Positions 1 to 6,790 of a stretch of DNA of 64,000 nt are shown piece by piece. A program made the translations under genes and the position numbers. Source of the stretch: Bermanella sp034110565 (lineage in GTDB: Bacteria > Pseudomonadota > Gammaproteobacteria > Pseudomonadales > Oceanobacteraceae). How positions within the stretch are numbered: the stretch's first letter is position 1; the number at the start of each line of letters is the position of its first letter. The DNA is taken from the NCBI GenBank assembly GCA_034110565.1, contig JAWUYY010000029.1, positions 1 to 64,000 of the forward strand, written 5' to 3'. The notes beneath the pieces are model-generated. The model made no database searches, was not told the origin of the DNA, and saw nothing but the letters and a program-made list of their open reading frames with translations.

Positions 1-31
1 GCGTTACAAGCTCTGTACTCAGCTTTGCCAT

Positions 32-52
32 TTGTACTATAATGTAATACAA
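32..52. promoter_or_regulatory. Candidate operator/promoter of the toxin-antitoxin pair
   Basis: TTGTA at 32-36 is mirrored by TACAA at 48-52, and a perfect TATAAT at 38-43 lies between the arms. Ribbon-helix-helix antitoxins commonly bind inverted repeats over their own promoter, so this layout would give autorepression. No convincing -35 box at 16-18 bp was seen. The arms are short, so chance is possible. Confidence 0.35.
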
Positions 53-77
53 GTGAATACATTAAGGGGTGAATCAA

Positions 78-344
78 ATGGCTGTTACAAGTATTCGTCT
101 AAATTCTGAAGTGGAGTTACCACTTGAAAATTTGGCTCGCAAGCTAGATAGATCTAAAAACTATCTTATAAATCAAGCAATTAAAGAGTTTGTGCAGCGG
201 CAATCAATGGATGATGCACGCTGGGAAGATACCCTAGAAGCTTTAAACTCAATTAAGTCTGGCAAAGCAGTAAGTGGTAATGAGGTTGCTGCATGGCTGG
301 ATAGCTGGGGAAGCAATGAAGAATTGTCGCCACCTAAAGTATGA
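78..344 (+). CDS. Ribbon-helix-helix antitoxin (ParD/CopG type)
   Basis: This 88-residue protein begins with a beta strand (VTSIRLN) followed by two helices (residues 12-43), the normal ribbon-helix-helix DNA-binding fold. The C-terminal half is the likely toxin-neutralising tail. An upstream in-frame GTG at 69 exists, but ATG at 78 sits 8 nt after AAGGGG (64-69) and is preferred. The stop overlaps the start of the toxin gene by 4 bp (ATGA), typical of translationally coupled toxin-antitoxin pairs. Expected role: neutralise the ParE-like toxin and repress the operon. The family call is by fold pattern; the exact subfamily is uncertain. Confidence 0.8.
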   Translation: MAVTSIRLNSEVELPLENLARKLDRSKNYLINQAIKEFVQRQSMDDARWEDTLEALNSIKSGKAVSGNEVAAWLDSWGSNEELSPPKV

Positions 345-628
345 ATATACAGTATTCACCAGAAGCAATTGCTGATTTAGTTCGGCTTCGAGAGTTTATT
401 GCAGAAAAGAATCCATATGCTGCAAAGCATGTAGCCCAGAAGCTTCTGTCTGGTATCGAAAAACTAAAAGATTTTCCTGAAATTGGTTTATCGGTTCAAC
501 GATCTCCAGAACCTGAAAAGATCAGAGACTTATTTATTACAAATTATACTGTTAGGTACCTGATCGGTCAGGAAGCAATTTTTATACTTCGGGTATGGCA
601 CGGCAAAGAAATTGGAAAAGACTTGTAA
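341..628 (+). CDS. RelE/ParE-family toxin
   Basis: A 95-residue protein with the ParE/RelE layout: an N-terminal strand (IQYSPEAIADL), a helical hairpin over residues 15-45, a central 'FPEIG' turn, then C-terminal strands with RDLFI, YTVRYLI and the final 'ILRVWHGK' strand. ParE toxins poison DNA gyrase and RelE toxins cut mRNA on the ribosome; sequence inspection cannot decide which, though the pattern is nearer ParE. It is coupled to the antitoxin by a 4-bp overlap. Its stop codon lies inside TAACAA, the first box of the attC-like element that follows, as is usual for integron cassette genes. Confidence 0.8.
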   Translation: MNIQYSPEAIADLVRLREFIAEKNPYAAKHVAQKLLSGIEKLKDFPEIGLSVQRSPEPEKIRDLFITNYTVRYLIGQEAIFILRVWHGKEIGKDL

Positions 629-704
629 CAAGTACATCAATGATCGCCAGCAAACTGGCTGGACCTTCGCGACTACTCTGCGGGCCTGTTATAAGGGCGT
701 TAGC
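623..704 (+). repeat. attC-like recombination site remnant (tentative)
   Basis: The toxin stop codon sits in TAACAA (626-631), followed by GTACATCAA (632-640), an inner inverted repeat GCCAG-CAAA-CTGGC (646-659), and at the right end GTTATAAGGGCGTTAGC (688-704). Integron attC sites begin with TAACAA, end with GGCGTTA and have an L box in which TCAA faces TTAT. The order and spacing (about 80 bp) fit, but arm complementarity is imperfect and the right core does not match GTTRRRY exactly. No integrase is in the window. It could be a decayed site or coincidence. Confidence 0.35.
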
Positions 705-811
705 GTACCACTACACCGGGCTCGTAAACTCATTATTGCTGGTAGGTTTTATGAACGAAAGAGCTGCTATGATAATTAACAAAATAAAATAAACACTTTA
801 TTTAAACAAAA

Positions 812-833
812 AAACCCAGCATAAGCTGGGTTT
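812..833. terminator. Bidirectional rho-independent terminator
   Basis: A perfect 9-bp stem AAACCCAGC / GCTGGGTTT with an ATAA loop is flanked by A-runs on the left and T-runs on the right, so it can stop transcription from either strand. It lies 21 bp after the malate synthase stop codon. Confidence 0.85.
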
Positions 834-853
834 TTTGTTCAAGCTACAAAGGC

Positions 854-3040
854 TTATTTAATGCCTTTGATCTCTTTGAACTTCAAGCGGTAAGCGTGAA
901 GTAGAGGCTCGGTGTAACCGCTAGGCTGCTCTTTACCTTTGAAGATAAGGTCAGAAGCCGCTTGGAAAGCGATGGTGTTGAAGTCAGGCGCCATTGGGAT
1001 GTAGAACGGGTCGTTTGCGTTTTGACTGTCTACAACCGCTGCCATGCGCTTCAAGCTTTCTTCCACTTGCTCTTTGGTGCAGATGCCATGCTCTAACCAG
1101 TTAGCCACGTGCTGAGAAGAGATACGCAGTGTTGCGCGGTCTTCCATTAGGCCAACGTTGTTGATGTCAGGTACTTTAGAGCAACCAACACCTTGGTCTA
1201 CCCAGCGAACAACGTAACCTAGGATGCCTTGGTTGTTGTTGTCGAGTTCGTTTTGAATGAACTCAGGGGTTAGGGCGTCGATTTGCGCTTGCGTCATTAA
1301 CGGGATGGTTAGGATGTCGTCAACGTTTGCGTGTTTGCGAGTTTTAAGTGTGTTTTGCACTTCAAATACGTCAACCATGTGGTAATGGATAGCGTGCAAC
1401 GTGGCAGCTGTTGGCGATGGTGTCCAAGCGGTGTTTGCACCAGCTTGAGGATGGCCAATTTTTTGCTCCATCATTTGACCCATTTCGTCAGGGATAGGCC
1501 ACATGCCTTTACCAATTTGTGCGCGACCTTGTAGGCCAGTTTCAAGACCGGTGTCTACGTTCCAGTCTTCGTATGCGCCAATCCATTTTTGTTGCTTCAT
1601 TAGTGTTTTGGCAACAAAAGGACCCGCCAGCATAGAGGTGTGTAGCTCATCACCGGTACGATCTAAGAAACCAGTGTTGATAAATACAACGCGTTCAGAT
1701 GCAGCACGGATACATTCTTTTAAGTTAACGGTAGTGCGACGCTCTTCGTCCATGATACCCACTTTCATGGTGTTACGTGGCAGCTCAAGTGCGTCTTCGA
1801 TGCGACCGAATAGTTCAGTAGTGAAGGCTACTTCTTCAGGGCCGTGCATCTTAGGTTTAACGATGTTGATAGAACCCGTCGTCGAGTTCTTAACTTTGCT
1901 GTTACCTTTAAGGTCGTGAATGGCGATCATTGCAGATACAACGCCGTCCATGATGCCTTCTGGAATTTCAGAGCCGTCTTCTAGTAAAATCGCAGGGTTT
2001 GTCATCAAGTGACCAACGTTGCGAATGAATAGCATAGAGCGACCTTTCAAAGAAAAGGTGTTGCCGTCTAGGCCGTTAAATTCACGGTCAGCATTCATTT
2101 TACGAGTAAACGTCTTGCCGCCTTTGCTGACTTCTTCAGCAAGGTCGCCTTTCATGAGGCCTAACCAGTTGCCGTAAGTTACCACTTTGTCAGCGGCATC
2201 TACACAGGCTACAGAGTCTTCGCAGTCCATGATGGTGGTTAGGGCGCTTTCTAGTACTAAATCTTTAACGCCAGCTGCGTCAGTCGAACCGACTGGGCTA
2301 GTTGGGTCGATGATGATTTCTAGGTGTAGGCCGTTGTTTTTAAGCAAGATAGACGTTGGGTTGGCGATGTCGCCAGTGTAACCAACTAGTTTCTCTTCAT
2401 CTTTAAGGCCAGTTTTGGTGCCGTCTGCAAGGGTAACAACTAGTTTGCCGCCTTCGATAGCGTAGTTGGTTGTACCAATGTGTGAACCGTTCGCTAAAGG
2501 TACTGCTGTGTTTAATACACCGCGAGCATAGGCAATGACTTTATCGCCGCGTACTTTGTTGTAGCCAGTGCCTTTTTCAGCGCCGCCTTCTTCAGAGATT
2601 ACCTTGGTGCCGTAAGCGGCATCGTATAAAGAACCCCAGCGAGCGTTAGATGCGTTAAGAGCGAAGCGGGCGTTCATTACAGGTACTACAAGTTGAGGGC
2701 CGGCCATTTCAGCGATTTCAGGCTCAACGTTTTCAGTAGTAGCGGTGAAGGCTGGGCCTTCAGGTACTAGGTAGCCAATTTCTTGTAGGAAGGACTTATA
2801 CTCAGCAAAGTTAAGAGGCTGGCCTTTGTGTTCAGTGTGGTAAGCGTCGATCTTAGCTTGTAGATCATCACGCTTAGCTAACAATGCTTTGTTTTTAGGC
2901 GCTAGTTCGTTGGCAATGGCGCTGAAACCTGACCAGAATTTGTCTTGGTCGACACCCGTACCAGGAATAGCTTTTTCGTTAACAAAATCAAAAAGTTCTT
3001 TTGCGACTTGCAGGCCGCCAACTTGAATGCGATCAGTCAT
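854..3040 (-). CDS. glcB: Malate synthase G
   Basis: Condenses glyoxylate with acetyl-CoA to malate in the cytoplasm, the second step of the glyoxylate/glycolate pathway, allowing growth on C2 units and fatty acids. The 728 residues match the long monomeric G isoform (about 720) rather than the shorter A isoform. Landmarks include GIMDEERRTTVNL near residue 430 (acidic magnesium ligand region) and LMEDRATLRISSQ near 633, which holds the catalytic aspartate. It is monocistronic, with a strong terminator after it. No isocitrate lyase gene is near. The full-length alignable sequence leaves little doubt. Confidence 0.97.
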   Translation of the reverse strand: MTDRIQVGGLQVAKELFDFVNEKAIPGTGVDQDKFWSGFSAIANELAPKNKALLAKRDDLQAKIDAYHTEHKGQPLNFAEYKSFLQEIGYLVPEGPAFTATTENVEPEIAEMAGPQLVVPVMNARFALNASNARWGSLYDAAYGTKVISEEGGAEKGTGYNKVRGDKVIAYARGVLNTAVPLANGSHIGTTNYAIEGGKLVVTLADGTKTGLKDEEKLVGYTGDIANPTSILLKNNGLHLEIIIDPTSPVGSTDAAGVKDLVLESALTTIMDCEDSVACVDAADKVVTYGNWLGLMKGDLAEEVSKGGKTFTRKMNADREFNGLDGNTFSLKGRSMLFIRNVGHLMTNPAILLEDGSEIPEGIMDGVVSAMIAIHDLKGNSKVKNSTTGSINIVKPKMHGPEEVAFTTELFGRIEDALELPRNTMKVGIMDEERRTTVNLKECIRAASERVVFINTGFLDRTGDELHTSMLAGPFVAKTLMKQQKWIGAYEDWNVDTGLETGLQGRAQIGKGMWPIPDEMGQMMEQKIGHPQAGANTAWTPSPTAATLHAIHYHMVDVFEVQNTLKTRKHANVDDILTIPLMTQAQIDALTPEFIQNELDNNNQGILGYVVRWVDQGVGCSKVPDINNVGLMEDRATLRISSQHVANWLEHGICTKEQVEESLKRMAAVVDSQNANDPFYIPMAPDFNTIAFQAASDLIFKGKEQPSGYTEPLLHAYRLKFKEIKGIK

Positions 3041-3187
3041 TGTATGCCTCTATAATTTACTAAATCACGACTTGAAATGGGTCATAACCTAGCGGTTGCT
3101 CTGTATTGCTTTGGCAATAAATCAAAGCAGCACAGTGGAAAAAAGTGGCCCAAATTCTACACGAAACTCTTCTATAATTCATAGTTA

Positions 3188-3207
3188 TATACCGTATAGT
3201 GGGTATA
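3188..3207. promoter_or_regulatory. Inverted repeat between glcB and the DUF1289 gene
   Basis: TATACC at 3188-3193 and GGTATA at 3202-3207 form a perfect 6-bp inverted repeat with an 8-bp spacer in the 249-bp divergent intergenic region. Spacing suits a dimeric regulator binding between the two promoters. No regulator can be named. Confidence 0.3.
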
Positions 3208-3289
3208 AACCTGAGTGATATTGAGTTAAGTGCTTGGCGGCGCTTTTACAGTAAGCTAGACTGGATTTTCATTTAAGAATTGGTCAAAT

Positions 3290-3517
3290 ATGCAGCAAGT
3301 CGAATTATTTCCTGTTCCTAATCCCTGTGTTGGGATTTGTCAGAGTAATGCCAAGGGGTACTGCATGGGATGCCTGAGGTCTCGGGTTGAAAGACAAAAG
3401 TGGAATGATTTAATGCCGGCCGAAAAAATGCGCGTGCTTGACCTGTGTGAGCTGCGTAAAGAAAAAATAGCGGCCATTATAAAAGCACAAAAAGATAAGC
3501 AAGACTCTAAGGTCTAG
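3290..3517 (+). CDS. DUF1289 family small cysteine-rich protein
   Basis: A 75-residue protein of the DUF1289 family, recognised by the compact motif PNPCVGIC near residues 10-17 followed by CMGCLRS near residue 30. The four cysteines (C-x3-C, then C-x2-C) suggest a metal or Fe-S binding site. The rest is a lysine-rich helical tail. The function of the family is unknown. It is divergent from glcB and followed by a minus-strand gene group, so it is probably transcribed alone. Confidence 0.85.
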   Translation: MQQVELFPVPNPCVGICQSNAKGYCMGCLRSRVERQKWNDLMPAEKMRVLDLCELRKEKIAAIIKAQKDKQDSKV

Positions 3518-3543
3518 ATTCTAGCCCTTAAGTTAGCTAAGAG

Positions 3544-4197
3544 TTAAAGCAGCGCCTCACCCTCCAATACAAAGCAGCCTTCCTTGTTATCCGGTTCATT
3601 AACCAGATCAGCCATTATTTGAGCCACATGAAGCATGTGTACCGGCTTGTATTTCTTCAGTGGACCAAATAGAAGCGGGCTTATTAAGCGCCCAGCAATT
3701 GAACCAATATGTTCGCCAAGGCGAAACTCATCACGATTACCTAACAATAGGCTAGGGCGGATAAGCCATAATGTTAGCCAATTCATTTGACTAAGGTCAT
3801 GCTCGGTCTCGCCTTTTACGGAAAGGTAAAAATTAGAGCTCTGGGTATTTGCACCCACGGCACTGATGCAAGCAAATTTGCGACAGCCGTGTTCTTGTGT
3901 CCAGCGTGCAAATTGCACAATGAGATTATGATCCACGTGTTTGAAGTTGGCCTTGCTGCCGGCACGTTTTATGGTTGTACCTAAACAGCAAAACGCCATG
4001 TCAAAATTTACATCTAACGCGAAAGAATTAAGCTGATTAAAGTCGATGACGTGCTGCTGAACACTGTCATCAAGTGAAGAGGATCGAGTGCGAACAAGTA
4101 CGTGTATGTCGGTATTTGGATTTTGCGCAATTAACTTTTCCACAAGTCTTTTACCAACTTCTCCAGTCGCACCTGCCACAACAATCCCTTTATTCAT
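3544..4197 (-). CDS. Atypical SDR NAD(P)-binding protein (NmrA/HTATIP2-like)
   Basis: A 217-residue Rossmann-fold protein. GATGEVGKRL at residues 9-18 is the dinucleotide-binding GxxGxxG loop, and VLVRTR near residue 35 is the end of the second strand, where NADP phosphate binds. A 'SVKGETEHDL' segment replaces the classical YxxxK site, as in HTATIP2/YbjT-like atypical SDRs. The substrate cannot be inferred. It overlaps the preceding TerB-like gene by 8 bp, so the two are co-translated in an operon that starts with transaldolase. Confidence 0.8.
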   Translation of the reverse strand: MNKGIVVAGATGEVGKRLVEKLIAQNPNTDIHVLVRTRSSSLDDSVQQHVIDFNQLNSFALDVNFDMAFCCLGTTIKRAGSKANFKHVDHNLIVQFARWTQEHGCRKFACISAVGANTQSSNFYLSVKGETEHDLSQMNWLTLWLIRPSLLLGNRDEFRLGEHIGSIAGRLISPLLFGPLKKYKPVHMLHVAQIMADLVNEPDNKEGCFVLEGEALL

Positions 4198-4633
4198 GGG
4201 CCTTTAATGCCTCATGTTTGCATTGTATGAATTCGCTGTGACGCAAATGAAGCAAGTCTGAAATCTTACGAATGGTGTGTTCTTCGTAGCGGTCAATGAC
4301 GTTGTCGGCCAATGAGATGTGCCATAGTCGAGTAACAAGGTCGCATTTCTTTTCAATATCAAGTTGCTTATCTAGGTGCTGAGTAAACTGGTGCAAAGAG
4401 ACTGCGTGGTTCACTTCGTGCTCTGCTGTTTCTATTAAACCTAAACATTCTTGTGTGGTAAGACCGGTGTGTTGGCGTAATAATTCAGGGAGCTTCTCGC
4501 GCTCTTCTGCTTCGATGTTATCGTCAGCTAGAGCCACTTCAACCATCAGAGCAGCCACTGCTCGCTCGATTGCATTACTTGGTGCGTCTTGGGTTTCAGG
4601 GGCACTAAACCATTCGAGAATATGTTTGAACAT
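4190..4633 (-). CDS. TerB-like (tellurite resistance B fold) protein
   Basis: A 147-residue all-helical protein of the TerB superfamily. It has the paired acidic motifs of that fold: ALADDNIEAEE in the first half and LADNVIDRYEE in the second, each able to bind a divalent cation. No signal peptide or membrane segment is seen. Solo TerB proteins are common in gammaproteobacteria and need not confer tellurite resistance; no other ter gene is in the window. It starts 1 bp after the transaldolase stop codon and overlaps the SDR gene. Confidence 0.8.
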   Translation of the reverse strand: MFKHILEWFSAPETQDAPSNAIERAVAALMVEVALADDNIEAEEREKLPELLRQHTGLTTQECLGLIETAEHEVNHAVSLHQFTQHLDKQLDIEKKCDLVTRLWHISLADNVIDRYEEHTIRKISDLLHLRHSEFIQCKHEALKAHE

Positions 4634-4634
4634 G

Positions 4635-5600
4635 TTAAGCCGTTTCCAATTGAGTTAAGTATTCACTAGAGAGTAACTTTTCTAAAGACACTAGGTCCTT
4701 TGTAAAGTTGCGAATACCCTCGGCAAGCTTTTCGGTGGCCATAGCATCTTCATTAAGATGCCAGCGAAATTGAGACTCGGTTAGGGTGTCCCATTTTATT
4801 TCTTGGGTTTTAGTCGTATCAGAAAGCACCTGAGTTAAGGGGCTGTCATCTTTGCTTAATGCGCTTAACAAGTCAGGGGAGATGGTGAGCTTATCGCAAC
4901 CCGCTAGGCATTCAATTTCTTCGGTATTACGAAAACTCGCACCCATGACAATTGTTTTGTAGTCATAGGTTTTAAAGTACTGATATATGCGGCTAACAGA
5001 TATGACGCCCGGGTCTTTTGCACCAGGGTAGTGATCCACGCCTTCTGCTTTTTTGTACCAGTCTAAAATGCGACCTACAAATGGGCTGATGAGTGTGATG
5101 TTAGATTGCGCGCACGCAACGGCCTGAGCCATGGTAAATAAGAGGGTGAGATTGCAGGTGATGCCTTCTTCCTCAAGTACTTTGGCGGCTTGAATGCCTT
5201 CCCAGGTAGAGGCGATCTTGATTAAAATGCGGCTGCGGTCAATGCCGGCATCTTCGTATAGCGCAATTAAACGACGGGCTTTGTTGATAGTGGCCAGGGT
5301 ATCGAAAGACAATCGCGCGTCTACTTCAGTTGAAACATAGCCGGGAACGGTTTTTAAGATCTCGATGCCTAGTTTAACTGACACCATATCGAGTGTGTTT
5401 TCTAATGCATCACCTGCTTGCTTACTTGCCCATTGGGCGGCTTCTTCAATAAGAGGGCGATATTGTGCTAATTGTGCAGCTTTATAAACTAAAGAAGGGT
5501 TGGTGGTGGCGTCTTCTGGAAGGTAGCGCTTGATGGCTTCAATATCGCCAGTGTCGGCGACGACAGACGTCATGGTTTTTAGTTGTTCTAGTTTATTCAT
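4635..5600 (-). CDS. tal: Transaldolase
   Basis: Transfers dihydroxyacetone between sugar phosphates in the non-oxidative pentose phosphate pathway. The 321 residues match the TalB class (about 317). ATTNPSL at 31-37 and the ILIKIAST strand carrying the Schiff-base lysine (Lys128) are present, as is the N-terminal VVADTGDI. It heads a tight minus-strand group with the TerB-like and SDR genes. Transketolase is not nearby. Confidence 0.96.
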   Translation of the reverse strand: MNKLEQLKTMTSVVADTGDIEAIKRYLPEDATTNPSLVYKAAQLAQYRPLIEEAAQWASKQAGDALENTLDMVSVKLGIEILKTVPGYVSTEVDARLSFDTLATINKARRLIALYEDAGIDRSRILIKIASTWEGIQAAKVLEEEGITCNLTLLFTMAQAVACAQSNITLISPFVGRILDWYKKAEGVDHYPGAKDPGVISVSRIYQYFKTYDYKTIVMGASFRNTEEIECLAGCDKLTISPDLLSALSKDDSPLTQVLSDTTKTQEIKWDTLTESQFRWHLNEDAMATEKLAEGIRNFTKDLVSLEKLLSSEYLTQLETA

Positions 5601-5709
5601 GATACCGCTTATTCCGTGTCGATAATGGCCTTACTTTGTTGAAAATGGCAGGTAATGTCAAACACAGATAGATAAGCGGTTTATTTTTCAATTTGATTTG
5701 CAGATCAGC

Positions 5710-6702
5710 CTAATCCGGCATCATGGCAAGAGCGGCTTCGATGACTTCGATTCCTGCTGTTTTCTTGTAGGCCTCTTCACTTAAGTGGCGACGGAACTGA
5801 CGACTGCCCGGCAAGCCATTAAACAAACCTAAGATGTGGCGGGTAATGTAAGCCAGTTTGCTGCGCTCTTCACTTAGGTGATCTTCTATATAAGGATATA
5901 AGCTGCGCACAACTTCTTTAAGATTTCGAATGTCTGCTTCATGGCCGTAAAAGGCGTGGTCAACGCCTAGTAATATAGAAGGGTTATGATACGCCTCGCG
6001 TCCAAGCATGACGCCATCACAGTAGGTAAGGGCGTCGTTCATTTGTTCGTAGGTGGTTAGTCCGCCATTAAGCAAGATTTCAAGATGTGGAAAGTCGCGC
6101 TTTAATTGGGCTACGGTTTCATATTTTAAAGGCGGAACTTCTCGGTTCTCTTTAGGAGACAGTCCCTGCAAAATGGCTTTGCGGGCATGCACAATGAAGG
6201 TTTCACAGCCCGTTTGGGCAACCGTGTCTACAAAGTGATGGAGCTCTTCATAACTGTCTTGGTCATCAATACCAATGCGGTGCTTGATGGTTACCGGAAT
6301 ATCGACCACATCCTGCATACTTTTAATGCAGTCAGCTACTAATTCAGGGTGGCCCATAAGTACAGCGCCAATCATGTTGTTTTGTACGCGATCGCTTGGG
6401 CAGCCTACATTCAGGTTAACTTCATCGTAGCCAAAGTCTTGTGCGATTTTGGCACACTGGGCAAGCTCCGCAGGGTTGCTGCCGCCGAGTTGTAGCGCAA
6501 CAGGGTGCTCAGCTTCATCGAACCTTAAAAAACGCTCAGGGCCACCTTGGCCATGAATAATTGCGCCAGTGGTGACCATTTCTGTGTAAAACAGGGCTTC
6601 TTTTGAAAGTTGGCGCCAAAAATAGCGGCAATGCCTGTCTGACCAATCCATCATAGGGGCGGTAGAAAAGGTGCGATTGATGGATTTACGCGTGGTGGAC
6701 AT
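5710..6702 (-). CDS. dusA: tRNA-dihydrouridine synthase A
   Basis: A flavoenzyme that reduces uridine to dihydrouridine at D-loop positions 20/20a of tRNA. The 330 residues match DusA. Visible features are the N-terminal TAPMMDWSDRHCRYF strand of the FMN barrel, TEMVTTGAI, and NVGCPSDRVQ near residue 100 with the catalytic cysteine. The conserved GLFNGLPGSRQFRR near the C-terminus is typical of the A subgroup. It appears to be a single-gene unit. Confidence 0.96.
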   Translation of the reverse strand: MSTTRKSINRTFSTAPMMDWSDRHCRYFWRQLSKEALFYTEMVTTGAIIHGQGGPERFLRFDEAEHPVALQLGGSNPAELAQCAKIAQDFGYDEVNLNVGCPSDRVQNNMIGAVLMGHPELVADCIKSMQDVVDIPVTIKHRIGIDDQDSYEELHHFVDTVAQTGCETFIVHARKAILQGLSPKENREVPPLKYETVAQLKRDFPHLEILLNGGLTTYEQMNDALTYCDGVMLGREAYHNPSILLGVDHAFYGHEADIRNLKEVVRSLYPYIEDHLSEERSKLAYITRHILGLFNGLPGSRQFRRHLSEEAYKKTAGIEVIEAALAMMPD

Positions 6703-6790
6703 TAAATAAGACTGCCTGAGGTTTAAGGCGGCGCATTATAGCGAAAAGTGTGGGGTAGGGGCTAGGGTTTAGTGTGCAGGGTAGGTAACG

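Noticed and set aside
595..792. 65-residue open frame over the end of the toxin gene
   Set aside because: It starts inside the toxin gene in another frame, lacks a ribosome site and runs through the attC-like repeat; its composition does not look like a protein.
1503..1919. 138-residue open frame opposite malate synthase
   Set aside because: It lies fully antisense to glcB, is rich in Ser/Pro/Arg as expected of a codon shadow and has no ribosome site.
4190..4633. Tellurite resistance operon
   Set aside because: The gene has a TerB-like fold, but no terA, terC, terD or terE-like gene is nearby, so resistance is not claimed.
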